Numbered from the stretch's first letter, positions 1 to 8,701 are shown. The stretch: 64,000 nt of DNA from Streptomyces flaveolus (GCF_014648815.1 NZ_BMRV01000012.1:1-64000); one strand, 5' to 3'. The notes: generated by a model from the letters alone, not told the origin. Translations and numbers: made by a program.

Positions 1-303
1 CAGCCGGGCCACGATGTCGTTGGCCTCGGCCGCGTCGGCGGCCCAGTGGACGGTGCCGCCCGCCGCCGTCACCGCCTCCTCGACCCGCACCAGATAGTGG
101 TCGAGGTGACGCAGCGTGTGGTCCTTGATCCGCTTCCCGGCCTCCCGCAGCGCCGCCCAGTCGTCCAGCTCCGCCACCGCCCGCGCCCGCTTGTCCCGGA
201 TCGTGCGCGTCGCGTGCCGCAGATTGCCGCGCAGCGTCGTGTCGCGCACGGCGTCCCGGGCCGCCCTCGGGAAGGACGGCATCCCCACGAACGTCCCGCT
301 CAT
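1..303 (-). CDS. lutB: LutB-type Fe-S lactate oxidation subunit, N-terminal part
   Basis: This is the first 101 codons of a gene that runs off the left edge. The translation contains the region around VHWAADAAEAND that is typical of the LutB/YkgF N-terminal half. LutB carries 4Fe-4S clusters and works with LutA and LutC to oxidise L-lactate to pyruvate in the cytoplasm. The start ATG (301-303) overlaps the lutA stop as ATGA, so translation is probably coupled. The ferredoxin-like Cys motifs should lie beyond the window. Identification rests on the N-terminus plus the lutA neighbour. Confidence 0.82.
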   Translation of the reverse strand, partial: MSGTFVGMPSFPRAARDAVRDTTLRGNLRHATRTIRDKRARAVAELDDWAALREAGKRIKDHTLRHLDHYLVRVEEAVTAAGGTVHWAADAAEANDIVARL

Positions 304-1055
304 ACCGTCGTGTCCTCCTCCGTGCTCGCCATGATCTCCGCGATGTGCACCGGCCGCATGCCCGTCCGCAGCCGCGCCATGGTCCCGCCGATGTGCATGA
401 GACAGGAGTTGTCGGCGGCGCACAGCACCTCCGCGCCCGTCGACTCGGCGTTGCGCACCTTGTCCGCGCCCATCGCCGCGGACACGTCGGCGTTCTTCAC
501 GGCGAAGGTGCCGCCGAAGCCGCAGCACTCCTCCGCGCCCGGCAGCTCCACCAGCTCCAGCCCCTTCACGGCCCGCAACAGCCTGAGCGGCCGGTCCCCG
601 AGACCGAGGCCGCGCAGCCCGTGGCAGGTCGGGTGGTACGTCACCGTGTGCGGGTAGTACGCCCCCACGTCCGTCACCCCCAGGACGTCCACCAGGAACT
701 CGGTCAGCTCGTACGTCTTCGGCACCACCGGCGCCAGCGCGGCGGCGAGGGTGTCCCCGCGGCCCTCGGCCCGGGCCCGCTCACCCATGCGCGGATACAG
801 CTCCCGCACCATCGCCCCGCACGACCCCGAGGGCGTCACGATCGCCTCGTAGTCCGCGAAGACCTCGGAGAAGCGCCGGGCCAGGGGCTCGGCCTCGTGC
901 CGGTACCCCGTGTTGTAGTGGGCCTGTCCGCAGCAGGTCTGGCCCGCCGGGAAGTCGACCTCGACGCCCAGCCGGGTCAGCAGAGTCACCACGGCACGGC
1001 CGGTGTCCGGATACAGCGTGTCGTTGACGCAGGTCAGGAACAGGGCGACACGCAT
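300..1055 (-). CDS. lutA: LutA-type (Fe-S)-binding lactate utilisation protein
   Basis: A 251-residue protein with two CCG domains. The first has TCVNDTLYPD and TCCGQAHYN; the second has TYHPTCHGLRG, ECCGFGG and NSCLMH. These Cys clusters bind Fe-S or heterodisulfide-type cofactors in LutA/GlpC/HdrB relatives. Length and motif order match LutA/YkgE. It is the first visible gene of a leftward operon and overlaps lutB by 4 bp. It diverges from a LacI regulator 200 bp away. In many Streptomyces lutABC sits with rhamnose genes, where lactaldehyde is oxidised to lactate; that link here is inference, since no rha gene is in view. Confidence 0.88.
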   Translation of the reverse strand: MRVALFLTCVNDTLYPDTGRAVVTLLTRLGVEVDFPAGQTCCGQAHYNTGYRHEAEPLARRFSEVFADYEAIVTPSGSCGAMVRELYPRMGERARAEGRGDTLAAALAPVVPKTYELTEFLVDVLGVTDVGAYYPHTVTYHPTCHGLRGLGLGDRPLRLLRAVKGLELVELPGAEECCGFGGTFAVKNADVSAAMGADKVRNAESTGAEVLCAADNSCLMHIGGTMARLRTGMRPVHIAEIMASTEEDTTV

Positions 1056-1260
1056 CGCGGCTCCTCGGGGCGATCGTGGTGATCATCGGACGAACGGCAG
1101 CGTAGTCGCCGGTCCCGGGCCGACGGCAGAGTGCGTGGCCCACCGTGCGCGGCGCCGGCTTCCCGCCCCCGCCGGGCGGGGACCGGCCCGCCGCGGCGCG
1201 GGTAATGTGAAGGTCTTTCCCGCCGCCCCTCCCCAGACCGACCCTGGAGGTCCCTGCCCG

Positions 1261-2286
1261 ATGGCCCATTCGGTGGGTATCAAGGACGTCGCCCGCGCCG
1301 CCGGAGTATCCGTGGGCACGGTCTCCAACGTCATCAACCGTCCGGACACGGTCGCGGCCGAGACCCGCGCACGGGTCCTGTCCGCCATCGACCGGCTCGG
1401 CTACGTCCGCAGCGAGTCCGCGCGCCAGCTGCGCGCCGGCCGCAGCCGGATCATGGGGCTCCTCGTCCTCGACATGGGCAACCCCTTCTTCGTGGACGTC
1501 GCGCGCGGCGCCGAGCGGGCCGCGCGCGAGGCGGGCCTCGGCGTGATGGTCTGCAACAGCGCGCAGAGTCCGGCCGAGGAGGCCGAGTACCTGTCGCTCT
1601 TCGCCGAGCAGCGGGTCCGGGGCGTGCTGCTGACCCCGGCCGACGCCACCGGCCGCAACATCGAGGGCTTCCGGCGCCACCACATCCCCTTCGTGCTGGT
1701 CGACCGGGTCGCCGAGGGCACCACCGAGTGCTCGGTCTCCGTCGACGACATCGCGGGCGGCGCGCTGGCGGTGCGCCACCTCGTCGACGCCGGGCACCGC
1801 TCCATCGCCTACGTCAGCGGTCCGCCCGGCCTCACCCAGGTCCGCGACCGCCGCACCGGCGCCCTGAACGCGCTCGCCGAGGCCGGACTCTCCCCGAGCA
1901 CCCTGCGCGAGCTGCCCACCGAACGCCTCGACGTCGCCGCGGGCCGCGACGCCGGCGCCCGCCTGCTCGGCCTCGCCGACCGGCCCACCGCCGTCTTCTG
2001 CGCCAACGACCTGCTCGCCCTCGGTGTGCTGCAGGCCATGTACGCCGCCGGGGTCGGCGTCCCCGACGACCTGGCCATCGTCGGCTACGACGACATCGAG
2101 TTCGCCGCCGCCGCGGCCGTCCCGCTCACCTCGGTGCGCCAGCCCGCCGTCACCATGGGCGCCATGGCCGCCGAGCTGCTCCTGGAGGAGACGGAACTGG
2201 ACGGCACCGACCGGACCCACGCCCACCGGCGGGTCGTGCTCCAGCCCGAACTGGTGGTGCGCCGCTCCAGCCTGGCGGCCCGCTGA
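1261..2286 (+). CDS. LacI-family transcriptional regulator
   Basis: A 341-residue LacI/GalR regulator. The N-terminal helix-turn-helix and hinge are clear (IKDVARAAGVSVGTVSNVINRP, residues about 6-27). A periplasmic-binding-protein-like effector domain follows from about residue 60, with the usual GYDDIEF segment near the end. ATG 1261 is preceded by GGAGG (1246-1250). An in-frame upstream ATG at 1003 lies inside lutA and is unlikely. It is divergent from lutAB and so is probably a sugar-responsive repressor of that operon; the effector (perhaps rhamnose) is a guess. A weak TAATGT -10 lies at 1202-1207. Confidence 0.9.
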   Translation: MAHSVGIKDVARAAGVSVGTVSNVINRPDTVAAETRARVLSAIDRLGYVRSESARQLRAGRSRIMGLLVLDMGNPFFVDVARGAERAAREAGLGVMVCNSAQSPAEEAEYLSLFAEQRVRGVLLTPADATGRNIEGFRRHHIPFVLVDRVAEGTTECSVSVDDIAGGALAVRHLVDAGHRSIAYVSGPPGLTQVRDRRTGALNALAEAGLSPSTLRELPTERLDVAAGRDAGARLLGLADRPTAVFCANDLLALGVLQAMYAAGVGVPDDLAIVGYDDIEFAAAAAVPLTSVRQPAVTMGAMAAELLLEETELDGTDRTHAHRRVVLQPELVVRRSSLAAR

Positions 2287-2292
2287 CCCGCC

Positions 2293-2348
2293 GTTCAGCA
2301 GGATGTTCCGGTCCCAGGGGTCGGGGGCCGGAGGACCGTGTGCTGAAC
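2293..2348 (+). terminator. Nested hairpin downstream of the LacI gene
   Basis: GTTCAGCA (2293-2300) pairs perfectly with TGCTGAAC (2341-2348). Inside, CGGTCC pairs with GGACCG. There is no T tract, as is usual in Streptomyces. A further small hairpin, ACGGCCG/CGGCCGT, lies at 2355-2375, just before the next gene. Confidence 0.5.
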
Positions 2349-2401
2349 TGGGACACGGCCGAAAGATCCGGCCGTACGCCCCATCCGTCCCGGGAGCCCC
2401 G

Positions 2402-3706
2402 TTGAGCGCCAGTTACCGCCAGCCCGGCGTCGTCCTCACCGACCGCCGATTCACCGTGCCCCTCGACCACGCCGACCCCTCGGGGGAGACGATCGAGCTG
2501 TACGCCCGCGAGGCCGTCGCGAGCGACAGGGCGCACCGGGACGACCTGCCGTGGCTGGTGTACCTCCAGGGCGGCCCCGGCTTCGGAGCGAACCGTTTCA
2601 TCGGCCGGCCCGCCTGGTTCGGCCGCGCCCTCAAGGAGTTCCGCGTCCTCCTCCTCGACCAGCGCGGCACCGGCGCCTCAACGCCCGCCAACCGCCAGAC
2701 GCTCCCGCTGCGCGGCGGCTCCGCCGAGCAGGCCGACTACCTCACCCACTTCCGCGCCGACGCCATCGTCCGCGACTGCGAGGCCATCCGTCCGCAGGTC
2801 ACCGGCGGCGCCCCCTGGACCGTCCTCGGCCAGAGCTTCGGCGGCTTCTGCACCGTCGCCTACCTCTCCCTGGCCCCCGAGGGCCTGCACACCGCCCTGA
2901 TCACCGGCGGCCTGCCCTCCCTCGACGCCCACGCCGACGACGTCTACCGGGCCGCCTTCCCCCGCATCGAGCGCAAGGTCGCCGCGCACTACGACCGTTA
3001 CCCGCAGGACGTCGAACGCGCCCGGCGCATCGCCGACCACCTGCTCACCCACGACGTGGTCCTGCCGAACGGCTACCGCCTCACCGTGGAGGCCTTCCAG
3101 TCCCTCGGCATCCTCCTCGGCGGCAGCGAGGGCAGCCACCGCCTGCACTTCCTGCTGGAGGACGCCTTCGTGCGCACCGCGCACGGCGTGGAGCTCTCCG
3201 ACGCCTTCCAGGAGGAGGTCCAGGGCCTGCTGTCGTACGCCGGGCACCCGCTGTACGCCCTCGTCCACGAGGCCATCTACGGACAGGACGCGCGCCCGAC
3301 GAACTGGTCCGCCGAGCGGGTCCGCGCCGAGTTCCCGCGCTTCGACGCCGCCAAGACCCTCGCGGGCGACGAACCGCTGCTGTTCACCGGCGAGTCGGTC
3401 CACCCTTGGATGTTCGACTGCGACCCGGCGCTGCGCCCGCTGCGCGAGACGGCCGAGGCGCTCGCCGCCCGCACCGACTGGACGCCCCTGTACGACCCCG
3501 CGCGCCTCGCCGCCAACGAGGTGCCGGCCGCCGCGGCCGTCTACCACGACGACATGTACGTCGACACCGCCCACGCGCTCACCACCGCCCGGAGCATCCG
3601 CGGTCTGCGCACCTGGGTCACCGACGAGTTCGAGCACGACGGCGTACGGGCCGGCGGCCCCCGGGTCCTGGACCGGCTGCTGGCGCTGGCCCGCGACGAG
3701 GCCTGA
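2402..3706 (+). CDS. Alpha/beta hydrolase, proline iminopeptidase-like (peptidase S33)
   Basis: A 434-residue cytoplasmic hydrolase. It has the S33 pattern YLQGGPGFGAN (oxyanion HGGPG-like), LDQRGTGAS and the nucleophile elbow GQSFGG (Ser about residue 145). The C-terminal half holds the cap and a likely His in VYHDDMY. S33 enzymes of this size remove N-terminal proline from peptides. The TTG start at 2402 is chosen because GGGAG (2392-2396) lies 5 nt upstream; reading further upstream enters the intergenic hairpins. It probably has its own transcript. Substrate specificity beyond S33 cannot be told from sequence. Confidence 0.85.
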   Translation: MSASYRQPGVVLTDRRFTVPLDHADPSGETIELYAREAVASDRAHRDDLPWLVYLQGGPGFGANRFIGRPAWFGRALKEFRVLLLDQRGTGASTPANRQTLPLRGGSAEQADYLTHFRADAIVRDCEAIRPQVTGGAPWTVLGQSFGGFCTVAYLSLAPEGLHTALITGGLPSLDAHADDVYRAAFPRIERKVAAHYDRYPQDVERARRIADHLLTHDVVLPNGYRLTVEAFQSLGILLGGSEGSHRLHFLLEDAFVRTAHGVELSDAFQEEVQGLLSYAGHPLYALVHEAIYGQDARPTNWSAERVRAEFPRFDAAKTLAGDEPLLFTGESVHPWMFDCDPALRPLRETAEALAARTDWTPLYDPARLAANEVPAAAAVYHDDMYVDTAHALTTARSIRGLRTWVTDEFEHDGVRAGGPRVLDRLLALARDEA

Positions 3707-3784
3707 CGGCGGGCCCGCGCCACGTGTCCGCGGCGGCGCGTGGACACCGAGTGTGATGTCAGTGCCACGGGCTAGGGTGCGGGC

Positions 3785-4528
3785 ATGACGGAGCCGACGA
3801 TCACGCAACTGGAGCCCATGCCCGGCGACTGGCGGCGCGCCCTCGCCGTCGTCGCCCACCCGGACGACCTGGAGTACGGCTGCTCGGCCGCGATCGCCGC
3901 CTGGACCGACGAGGGCCGCGAGGTCGCCTACGTCCTCGCGACCCGCGGCGAGGCCGGCATCGACACCCTGGCGCCCGCCGGGTGCGGCCCGCTGCGCGAG
4001 CGGGAGCAGCGGGCGAGCGCGGCCGTGGTCGGGGTGAGCGAGGTGGAGTTCCTCGACCACCGGGACGGCGTCGTCGAGTACGGACTCGCCCTGCGCCGGG
4101 ACATCGCCGCCGCGATCCGCCGGCACCGGCCCGAGCTGGTCATCACCCTCAACCACCGGGACACCTGGGGCGGCGTCGCCTGGAACACCCCGGACCACGT
4201 CGCCGTCGGCCGGGCCACGCTCGACGCGGCGGGCGACGCCGGCAACCGGTGGATCTTCCCGGAGCTGACCGAGCAGGGTCTCGAACCGTGGGACGGCGTC
4301 CGCTGGGTCGCCGTCGCGGGCTCCGCCACGCCCACGCACGCCGTGGACGCGACGGCCGGGCTGGAGCGCGCGGTCCGCTCGCTGCTCGAACACCGCACCT
4401 ACATCGAGGTGCTGACCGACGAGGACCCGGAGGCGTACGCCCGCGGGTTCCTCACCCGCACCGCGGAGCAGACGGGCCGGCGGTTCGGGAACCGGCCGGC
4501 GGTCGCCTTCGAGCTGTTCCCGCGGTGA
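3785..4528 (+). CDS. PIG-L family (LmbE-like) deacetylase
   Basis: A 247-residue zinc-dependent deacetylase. The metal motif AHPDD (residues about 24-28, in VVAHPDDLEYG) is followed by a conserved HRD-like stretch (FLDHRDG) and a TPDH-type motif (NTPDHVAVG). These features define the PIG-L/LmbE/MshB superfamily, which removes N-acetyl groups from N-acetylglucosaminyl compounds; mycothiol and glycolipid pathways use related enzymes. A TAGGGT box at 3774-3779 sits about 6 nt before the ATG, suggesting a leaderless or near-leaderless transcript. The end overlaps or abuts the sigma factor gene, so the two are probably co-translated. Confidence 0.88.
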   Translation: MTEPTITQLEPMPGDWRRALAVVAHPDDLEYGCSAAIAAWTDEGREVAYVLATRGEAGIDTLAPAGCGPLREREQRASAAVVGVSEVEFLDHRDGVVEYGLALRRDIAAAIRRHRPELVITLNHRDTWGGVAWNTPDHVAVGRATLDAAGDAGNRWIFPELTEQGLEPWDGVRWVAVAGSATPTHAVDATAGLERAVRSLLEHRTYIEVLTDEDPEAYARGFLTRTAEQTGRRFGNRPAVAFELFPR

Positions 4529-4533
4529 CGCGG

Positions 4534-5427
4534 ATGGCCGACGACACTGCGCTGGCGGAGCGCTTCGAGGAGCACCGCGGACAGCTCAAGGCGGTCGCGT
4601 ACCGCATGCTCGGTTCACTGGCCGAGGCGGAGGACGCCGTTCAGGAGGCCTGGCTGCGCCTGGGCCGCACCGACGCGGGCGCCATCGACAACCTGGGCGG
4701 CTGGCTGACCACCGTGACCGGCCGGATCTGCCTGGACCTGCTGCGCTCGCGCACCGCGCGCCGCGAGCAGCCGATGGACGAGACCTTCGTCCCGGACCTG
4801 GTGATCGGCCCCCTGACGGCGGACGACCCGGAGCAGGAGGCGCTGCACAACGACTCGGTGGGCGTGGCCCTGCTCGTGGTGCTGGAGCGACTCGAGCCCG
4901 ACGAGCGGCTCGCGTTCGTCCTGCACGACATGTTCGCCGTGCCCTTCGACGACCTCGCCCCGGTCGTGGAGCGCAGCCCGGCCGCCACCCGGCAGCTGGC
5001 CTCCCGTGCCCGCCGCCGCGTCCGGGACGCCGGACCGCCCGCCGAGCCGGACCTCGGCCGGCAGCGGGAGGCGCTGGACGCCTTCCAGGCCGCCGCGCGC
5101 GGCGGCGACTTCGAGGCGCTGGTCGCCGTCCTCCACCCGCAGGTGACCCTGCGGGCCGACGCGGGCACCCTGGTGCGCGGCATAGCCGGGTCGAAGTCGC
5201 TCCGGGGCGCGGAGGCCGTGGCCGAGTCGGCGCTCATGTTCGCGCGGTTCAACGCGGAGGCGCGCATGGTCCGGGTCAACGACTCGCTCGGCCTGGTGAG
5301 CGTGGTCGACGGCCGTCCTCAGTCGGTGCTGACCGTCACCGTCGCCGACGGCCGCATCACCGGCCTGTACATCCTGGCCGACCCGGACCGGCTCACCCGC
5401 ATGGAGGTGCCGGACGAGCGGGGATGA
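4534..5427 (+). CDS. ECF sigma factor with SnoaL-like C-terminal extension (SigJ/ECF41-ECF56 type)
   Basis: A protein of about 297 residues. Region 2 covers residues about 8-75 (AYRMLGSLAEAEDAVQEAWLR), and region 4 covers about 115-165 (LEPDERLAFVLHDMFAVPFDDLAP). A SnoaL-like domain replaces a separate anti-sigma factor. The C-terminus YILADPDRL resembles the NPDKL motif of ECF41-type factors, which regulates activity in cis. GTG 4525 would overlap the upstream stop as GTGA and is a serious alternative start; ATG 4534 is 9 nt later in frame. Coupling to a PIG-L deacetylase suggests the two respond to the same signal, as an inference. Confidence 0.88.
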   Translation: MADDTALAERFEEHRGQLKAVAYRMLGSLAEAEDAVQEAWLRLGRTDAGAIDNLGGWLTTVTGRICLDLLRSRTARREQPMDETFVPDLVIGPLTADDPEQEALHNDSVGVALLVVLERLEPDERLAFVLHDMFAVPFDDLAPVVERSPAATRQLASRARRRVRDAGPPAEPDLGRQREALDAFQAAARGGDFEALVAVLHPQVTLRADAGTLVRGIAGSKSLRGAEAVAESALMFARFNAEARMVRVNDSLGLVSVVDGRPQSVLTVTVADGRITGLYILADPDRLTRMEVPDERG

Positions 5428-5490
5428 CCCCGGCGGGGGCCGGGCCCGCACCCGACGGGGTGCCGGCCCCCGTTCCGTATGCTGAACGCC

Positions 5491-6321
5491 ATGGGAGAAC
5501 GAGAGACCGGCCGGGCGGAACTGCGCGGGGACTGCGAACGGTGCTTCGGGCTGTGCTGCGTGGCGCTGCCGTTCACGCGGTCGGCCGACTTCGCGGTGAA
5601 CAAGGACGCCGGCACCCCCTGCGCCAACCTGCGCGAGGACAGCCGGTGCGGGATCCACGCGCGGCTGCGCACGAAGGGCTTCACCGGCTGCACGGTCTAC
5701 GACTGCTTCGGCGCCGGACAGCAGGTCTCCCAGGTCACCTTCGGCGGACAGGACTGGCGTACCGCCCCGCCCGGGCGGGCCCGCCGCATGTTCGAGGTGT
5801 TCCCGGTGGTCCGCCATCTGCACGAGCTGCTCTGGTACCTGACCGAGGCGCTGACCCTGCCCGCCGCCCGGCCCGTCCACGCCGACGTGCGCCGGCTGCT
5901 GGCCGAGACGGAACGGCTCACCGCCGGGACCCCCGAGGAGCTGGCCGCGCTGGATCTGGCAGCGCACCGGCAGCGGGCCAACGTGCTTCTGCTGCGCACC
6001 AGCGAACTGATGCGCGCCGGGACACGCGGCAAGAAGAAGAACCGCCGCAACGCCGACCTGATGGGCGCCCGCCTCAGAGGCGCCGACCTGCGCGGAGCCG
6101 ATCTGCGCGGCGCCTACCTCATCGCCGCCGACCTCACCGGCGCCGATCTGCGGGGCGCGGACCTGATCGGCGCCGATCTCCGCGACGCCGACCTGACGGA
6201 CGCGGACCTCACGGGGGCCTTCTTCCTCACCCAGCCGCAGCTCACCGCGGCCCGCGGCAGCGCCGGCACGAAGCTGCCGGGGTCACTGAGCCGCCCGGTG
6301 CACTGGACAACGGGCCTCTGA
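5491..6321 (+). CDS. Cys-cluster (YkgJ-like) plus pentapeptide-repeat protein
   Basis: A 276-residue two-part protein. Residues about 10-75 hold GDCERCFGLCCVALPF and further Cys pairs (TPCANL, RCGIH, GCTVYDC), resembling the CxxCxxxCC zinc/iron-chelating fold. Residues about 175-245 are about 13 pentapeptide repeats of the form A(D/N)LxG, predicted to form a right-handed beta-helix like DNA-mimicking pentapeptide proteins. The linker is helical. TATGCT (5478-5483) looks like a -10 placing transcription near ATG 5491; ATG 5479 is the in-frame alternative. Its last 39 bp overlap the convergent P450 gene. Function unknown; metal-sensing or partner binding is possible. Confidence 0.8.
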   Translation: MGERETGRAELRGDCERCFGLCCVALPFTRSADFAVNKDAGTPCANLREDSRCGIHARLRTKGFTGCTVYDCFGAGQQVSQVTFGGQDWRTAPPGRARRMFEVFPVVRHLHELLWYLTEALTLPAARPVHADVRRLLAETERLTAGTPEELAALDLAAHRQRANVLLLRTSELMRAGTRGKKKNRRNADLMGARLRGADLRGADLRGAYLIAADLTGADLRGADLIGADLRDADLTDADLTGAFFLTQPQLTAARGSAGTKLPGSLSRPVHWTTGL

Positions 6322-7827
6322 CGGGCCGGCCTCCGCACCTGCCTGCTCCGCCTCCTCGGCGACGGGGACCGGCACCGCGGCCCGCCGGTCCAGCCGCAGC
6401 CGCAGCCCCTCCGGCATCAGCGTCAGCCGCTCGGTCACCCGCAGCCGGTAGTCGGGCTCGGGCCGCAACTCGTAGCGGCGCAGCAGCAGCCCGAGCACCA
6501 GCGTGGCCTCGTGCAGCGCGAACTGCCGTCCGATGCACGCCCGCGCGCCCGTCCCGAACGGCTTGAACGTGTGCGGGGCACGGGCCCGTACGGCCTTTGC
6601 GTCGAAGCGGTCCGGGTCGAACCGCTCGGCGTCCGGCCCCCACACGTCGGGATCGCGGTGCAGCATCCCGGTGAGGACCAGCGCCCAGGCGCCCCGCCGC
6701 ATGGGGTACGTGCCGTCCAGCACCGTGTCCCGGAGCGCCTCCCGCGCGAAGGCGGGCGCGGTCGGCCACAGCCGCAGTGACTCGTCCAGCACCCGGCGCA
6801 CGTACCGCAGCTTGGCCACCTGCTCGTAGCCGGGCGCCTCGGTGTCGCCCCAGACCCGGTCCACCTCGGCCCGGGCGCGGGCCGCGACCTCGGGGTGCCG
6901 GGCGAGGTAGTGCAGGGCGAAGGAGAGCGCGCCCGAGGTGGTCTCGTGGCCGGCCACCAGGAAGGTGATGACCTGTCGGCGGACGTTCTCCGCCGACAGG
7001 CGCTCACCGGTGTCCGGGTGGGCCGTCTCCAGCATCCGGTCGAGGAGGTCGCCGTCGCCGCCGCCCGAGGCGCGGCGGGCCCGGACCAGGTCGTCGACCG
7101 TGCGGTTCAGACAGGCGATGTCGGCGGCGTTGCGGCGGCTCGCGCCGCGCAGCAGCCACGGCGCGAGCGGCGCGGGCACGGTGTTGAGGCGCTGCGCGTA
7201 GCTGAGGGTGCCCACCATCGCCTCCACGAAGGGGTGGAGGCGGGGGCGCTCGAACGATCCGAAGTCGTGCCCGAACCCGGTGCGCGCGATCGTCTCCAGC
7301 GTCAGCTTCGTCATGTCGCCGGGCACGTCCACCGTGCGCCCGGCGGCCTCGGCGCGGTCCCAGTGGGCGGTCAGCCGTCCGGCCACGTCCAGCATCATGA
7401 GGTGGTAGCCGGCCATGGCCTCACGGCTGAACCCGGGCGCCAGGACGTCGTGCGCGAGCTGCCAGTTGGGCTCGTGGTTGTACGCCGTGAACAGTCCGTC
7501 TCCGGCGACGGGCCGCAGGTTGGCCACGCCGAGGCCCACGTGCTTGCCGAAGCGCGACTCGTCCGCCAGGTCGGCGGCGAGCCGGGCACCCCACACGAAC
7601 ACGAACTCCTTGCCGAAGGCCCGCCGGCGGAAGATCGGCCCCAGCTGCCGTGCGTAGCGCAGCGAGTCCTGCATCGGCGTGCTCCGGCTGGCCCCGACGA
7701 CGTCCCCGAGCAGCGGGAGCCGGTAGGGCGGGCGCGGGATGCGGTCCAGTTCGGGCCACCCCAGCTCGGCGCTGCGGAACCCCTTCGGCAGCCCGTCCGC
7801 GGCCGCTTCCGTCCTCGTCCGATCCAT
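6283..7827 (-). CDS. Cytochrome P450, CYP102-like haem domain without reductase
   Basis: A 514-residue P450. It shows the I-helix motif AGHETTSG (about 291-298), the K-helix ExxR in DESLRLWP (about 349) and the haem loop FKPFGTGARACIG with Cys about residue 431. The N-terminal IPRPPYRLPLLGD and overall length resemble the haem half of fatty-acid hydroxylases such as P450 BM3, but no flavodoxin-reductase domain follows, so it needs separate redox partners. ATG 7827 has GGGAGA upstream; an earlier ATG at 7881 lacks support. It is divergent from a TetR gene that probably represses it. Fatty-acid or xenobiotic hydroxylation is inferred from family. Confidence 0.9.
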   Translation of the reverse strand: MDRTRTEAAADGLPKGFRSAELGWPELDRIPRPPYRLPLLGDVVGASRSTPMQDSLRYARQLGPIFRRRAFGKEFVFVWGARLAADLADESRFGKHVGLGVANLRPVAGDGLFTAYNHEPNWQLAHDVLAPGFSREAMAGYHLMMLDVAGRLTAHWDRAEAAGRTVDVPGDMTKLTLETIARTGFGHDFGSFERPRLHPFVEAMVGTLSYAQRLNTVPAPLAPWLLRGASRRNAADIACLNRTVDDLVRARRASGGGDGDLLDRMLETAHPDTGERLSAENVRRQVITFLVAGHETTSGALSFALHYLARHPEVAARARAEVDRVWGDTEAPGYEQVAKLRYVRRVLDESLRLWPTAPAFAREALRDTVLDGTYPMRRGAWALVLTGMLHRDPDVWGPDAERFDPDRFDAKAVRARAPHTFKPFGTGARACIGRQFALHEATLVLGLLLRRYELRPEPDYRLRVTERLTLMPEGLRLRLDRRAAVPVPVAEEAEQAGAEAGPSEARCPVHRAAQ

Positions 7828-7906
7828 GACGCATCTCCCTTGACGCGGCGCCGTGTTCAAGCGTGTTGTACGTGGATTCAATAGCGGCCCCAGTCTCGGC
7901 CCGTTG

Positions 7907-7921
7907 TTGAACCGGCGTCAA
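7907..7921. promoter_or_regulatory. Candidate TetR operator between P450 and TetR genes
   Basis: TTGAACCGGCGTCAA is an imperfect dyad, TTGA-N7-TCAA. A second related pair, TTGACGC and TTCAA, lies at about 7840-7860 next to the P450 start. Both could be bound by the adjacent TetR protein. Assignment is by position only. Confidence 0.4.
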
Positions 7922-7934
7922 GTAAAGTGCGGGC

Positions 7935-8543
7935 ATGGCCGCGAACCAGGGTGAGCGCACGCGCCGCCGGCTCAGCACCGAGGAGCGCCGGGAGCAGCTG
8001 CTGTCGGTGGGGGCGCGGCTGTTCTCCGAGAGCCCCTACGACGACGTGTGGATCGAGCGCGTCGCCGAGATCGCCGGGGTCTCGCGAGGTCTGCTGTACC
8101 ACTACTTCCCGGCCAAACGGGACTTCTTCGCGGCGGTGGTCGAGCGGGAGAGCGAGCGCATGCTGCGGATGACGGCGGCCGTGCCCGGCGTCCCGGTGCG
8201 TGAGCAGCTCACCGCGGGCCTCGACGCGTACCTGGAGTACGTCCGGGAGCACGCGCACGGCTATCGCGCCTTCCACCGTGCCGACGCGACGGGGGACCAG
8301 GCCGTGCGCCGGGTGTACCAGAAGGCACTGGCCGCGCAGGAACGGCAGATCCTCGCCGCCCTGGCCGCCGACCCGGAGTTCGGCCCGGCCTTCGAGGAGC
8401 GGGCCGACGTGCGGCTGGCGGTGCGCGGCTGGCTGGCGTTCACCACCGCGGTCTGCCTGGAGTGGCTGCGGGACCCGCGGCCGGCCCGGGAGCAGGTGCG
8501 CGACCTGTGCGCGCGGGCTCTGCTGGGCGCGATCGCACCGTAG
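7935..8543 (+). CDS. TetR-family transcriptional regulator
   Basis: A 202-residue TetR regulator. The N-terminal DNA-binding domain contains RREQLLSVGARLFSE and the helix-turn-helix IERVAEIAGVSRGLLYHYFPAKRDFF (about residues 36-62). The remaining helical domain would bind a ligand. It is divergent from the P450 gene with a 107-bp shared promoter region containing TTGA/TCAA dyads, which strongly suggests local autoregulation and P450 control. The ligand is unknown; a P450 substrate would be the natural guess. Confidence 0.9.
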   Translation: MAANQGERTRRRLSTEERREQLLSVGARLFSESPYDDVWIERVAEIAGVSRGLLYHYFPAKRDFFAAVVERESERMLRMTAAVPGVPVREQLTAGLDAYLEYVREHAHGYRAFHRADATGDQAVRRVYQKALAAQERQILAALAADPEFGPAFEERADVRLAVRGWLAFTTAVCLEWLRDPRPAREQVRDLCARALLGAIAP

Positions 8544-8662
8544 GGCGCCGCGCGTTCCGCCGCGGCACGGGCGCTCGCTGCGCCGATACGCGCCCCTCGT
8601 GCGCGCACAGATCACGCAGGGATCACACGTCGTGGTTGGCGCGCACTCCGATCTCCGATAGG

Positions 8663-8681
8663 TTAGGCAAGCCTTACCTAA
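8663..8681. promoter_or_regulatory. Iron box (IdeR/DmdR-type operator)
   Basis: TTAGGCAAGCCTTACCTAA matches the 19-bp actinobacterial iron-box consensus, an interrupted palindrome with TTAGG and CCTAA ends. It overlaps the expected promoter and leader of the DUF2470 gene, so DmdR1-type repression under iron-replete conditions is expected. Confidence 0.85.
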
Positions 8682-8701
8682 TGAAGATGACGGAGGTTGG
8701 G

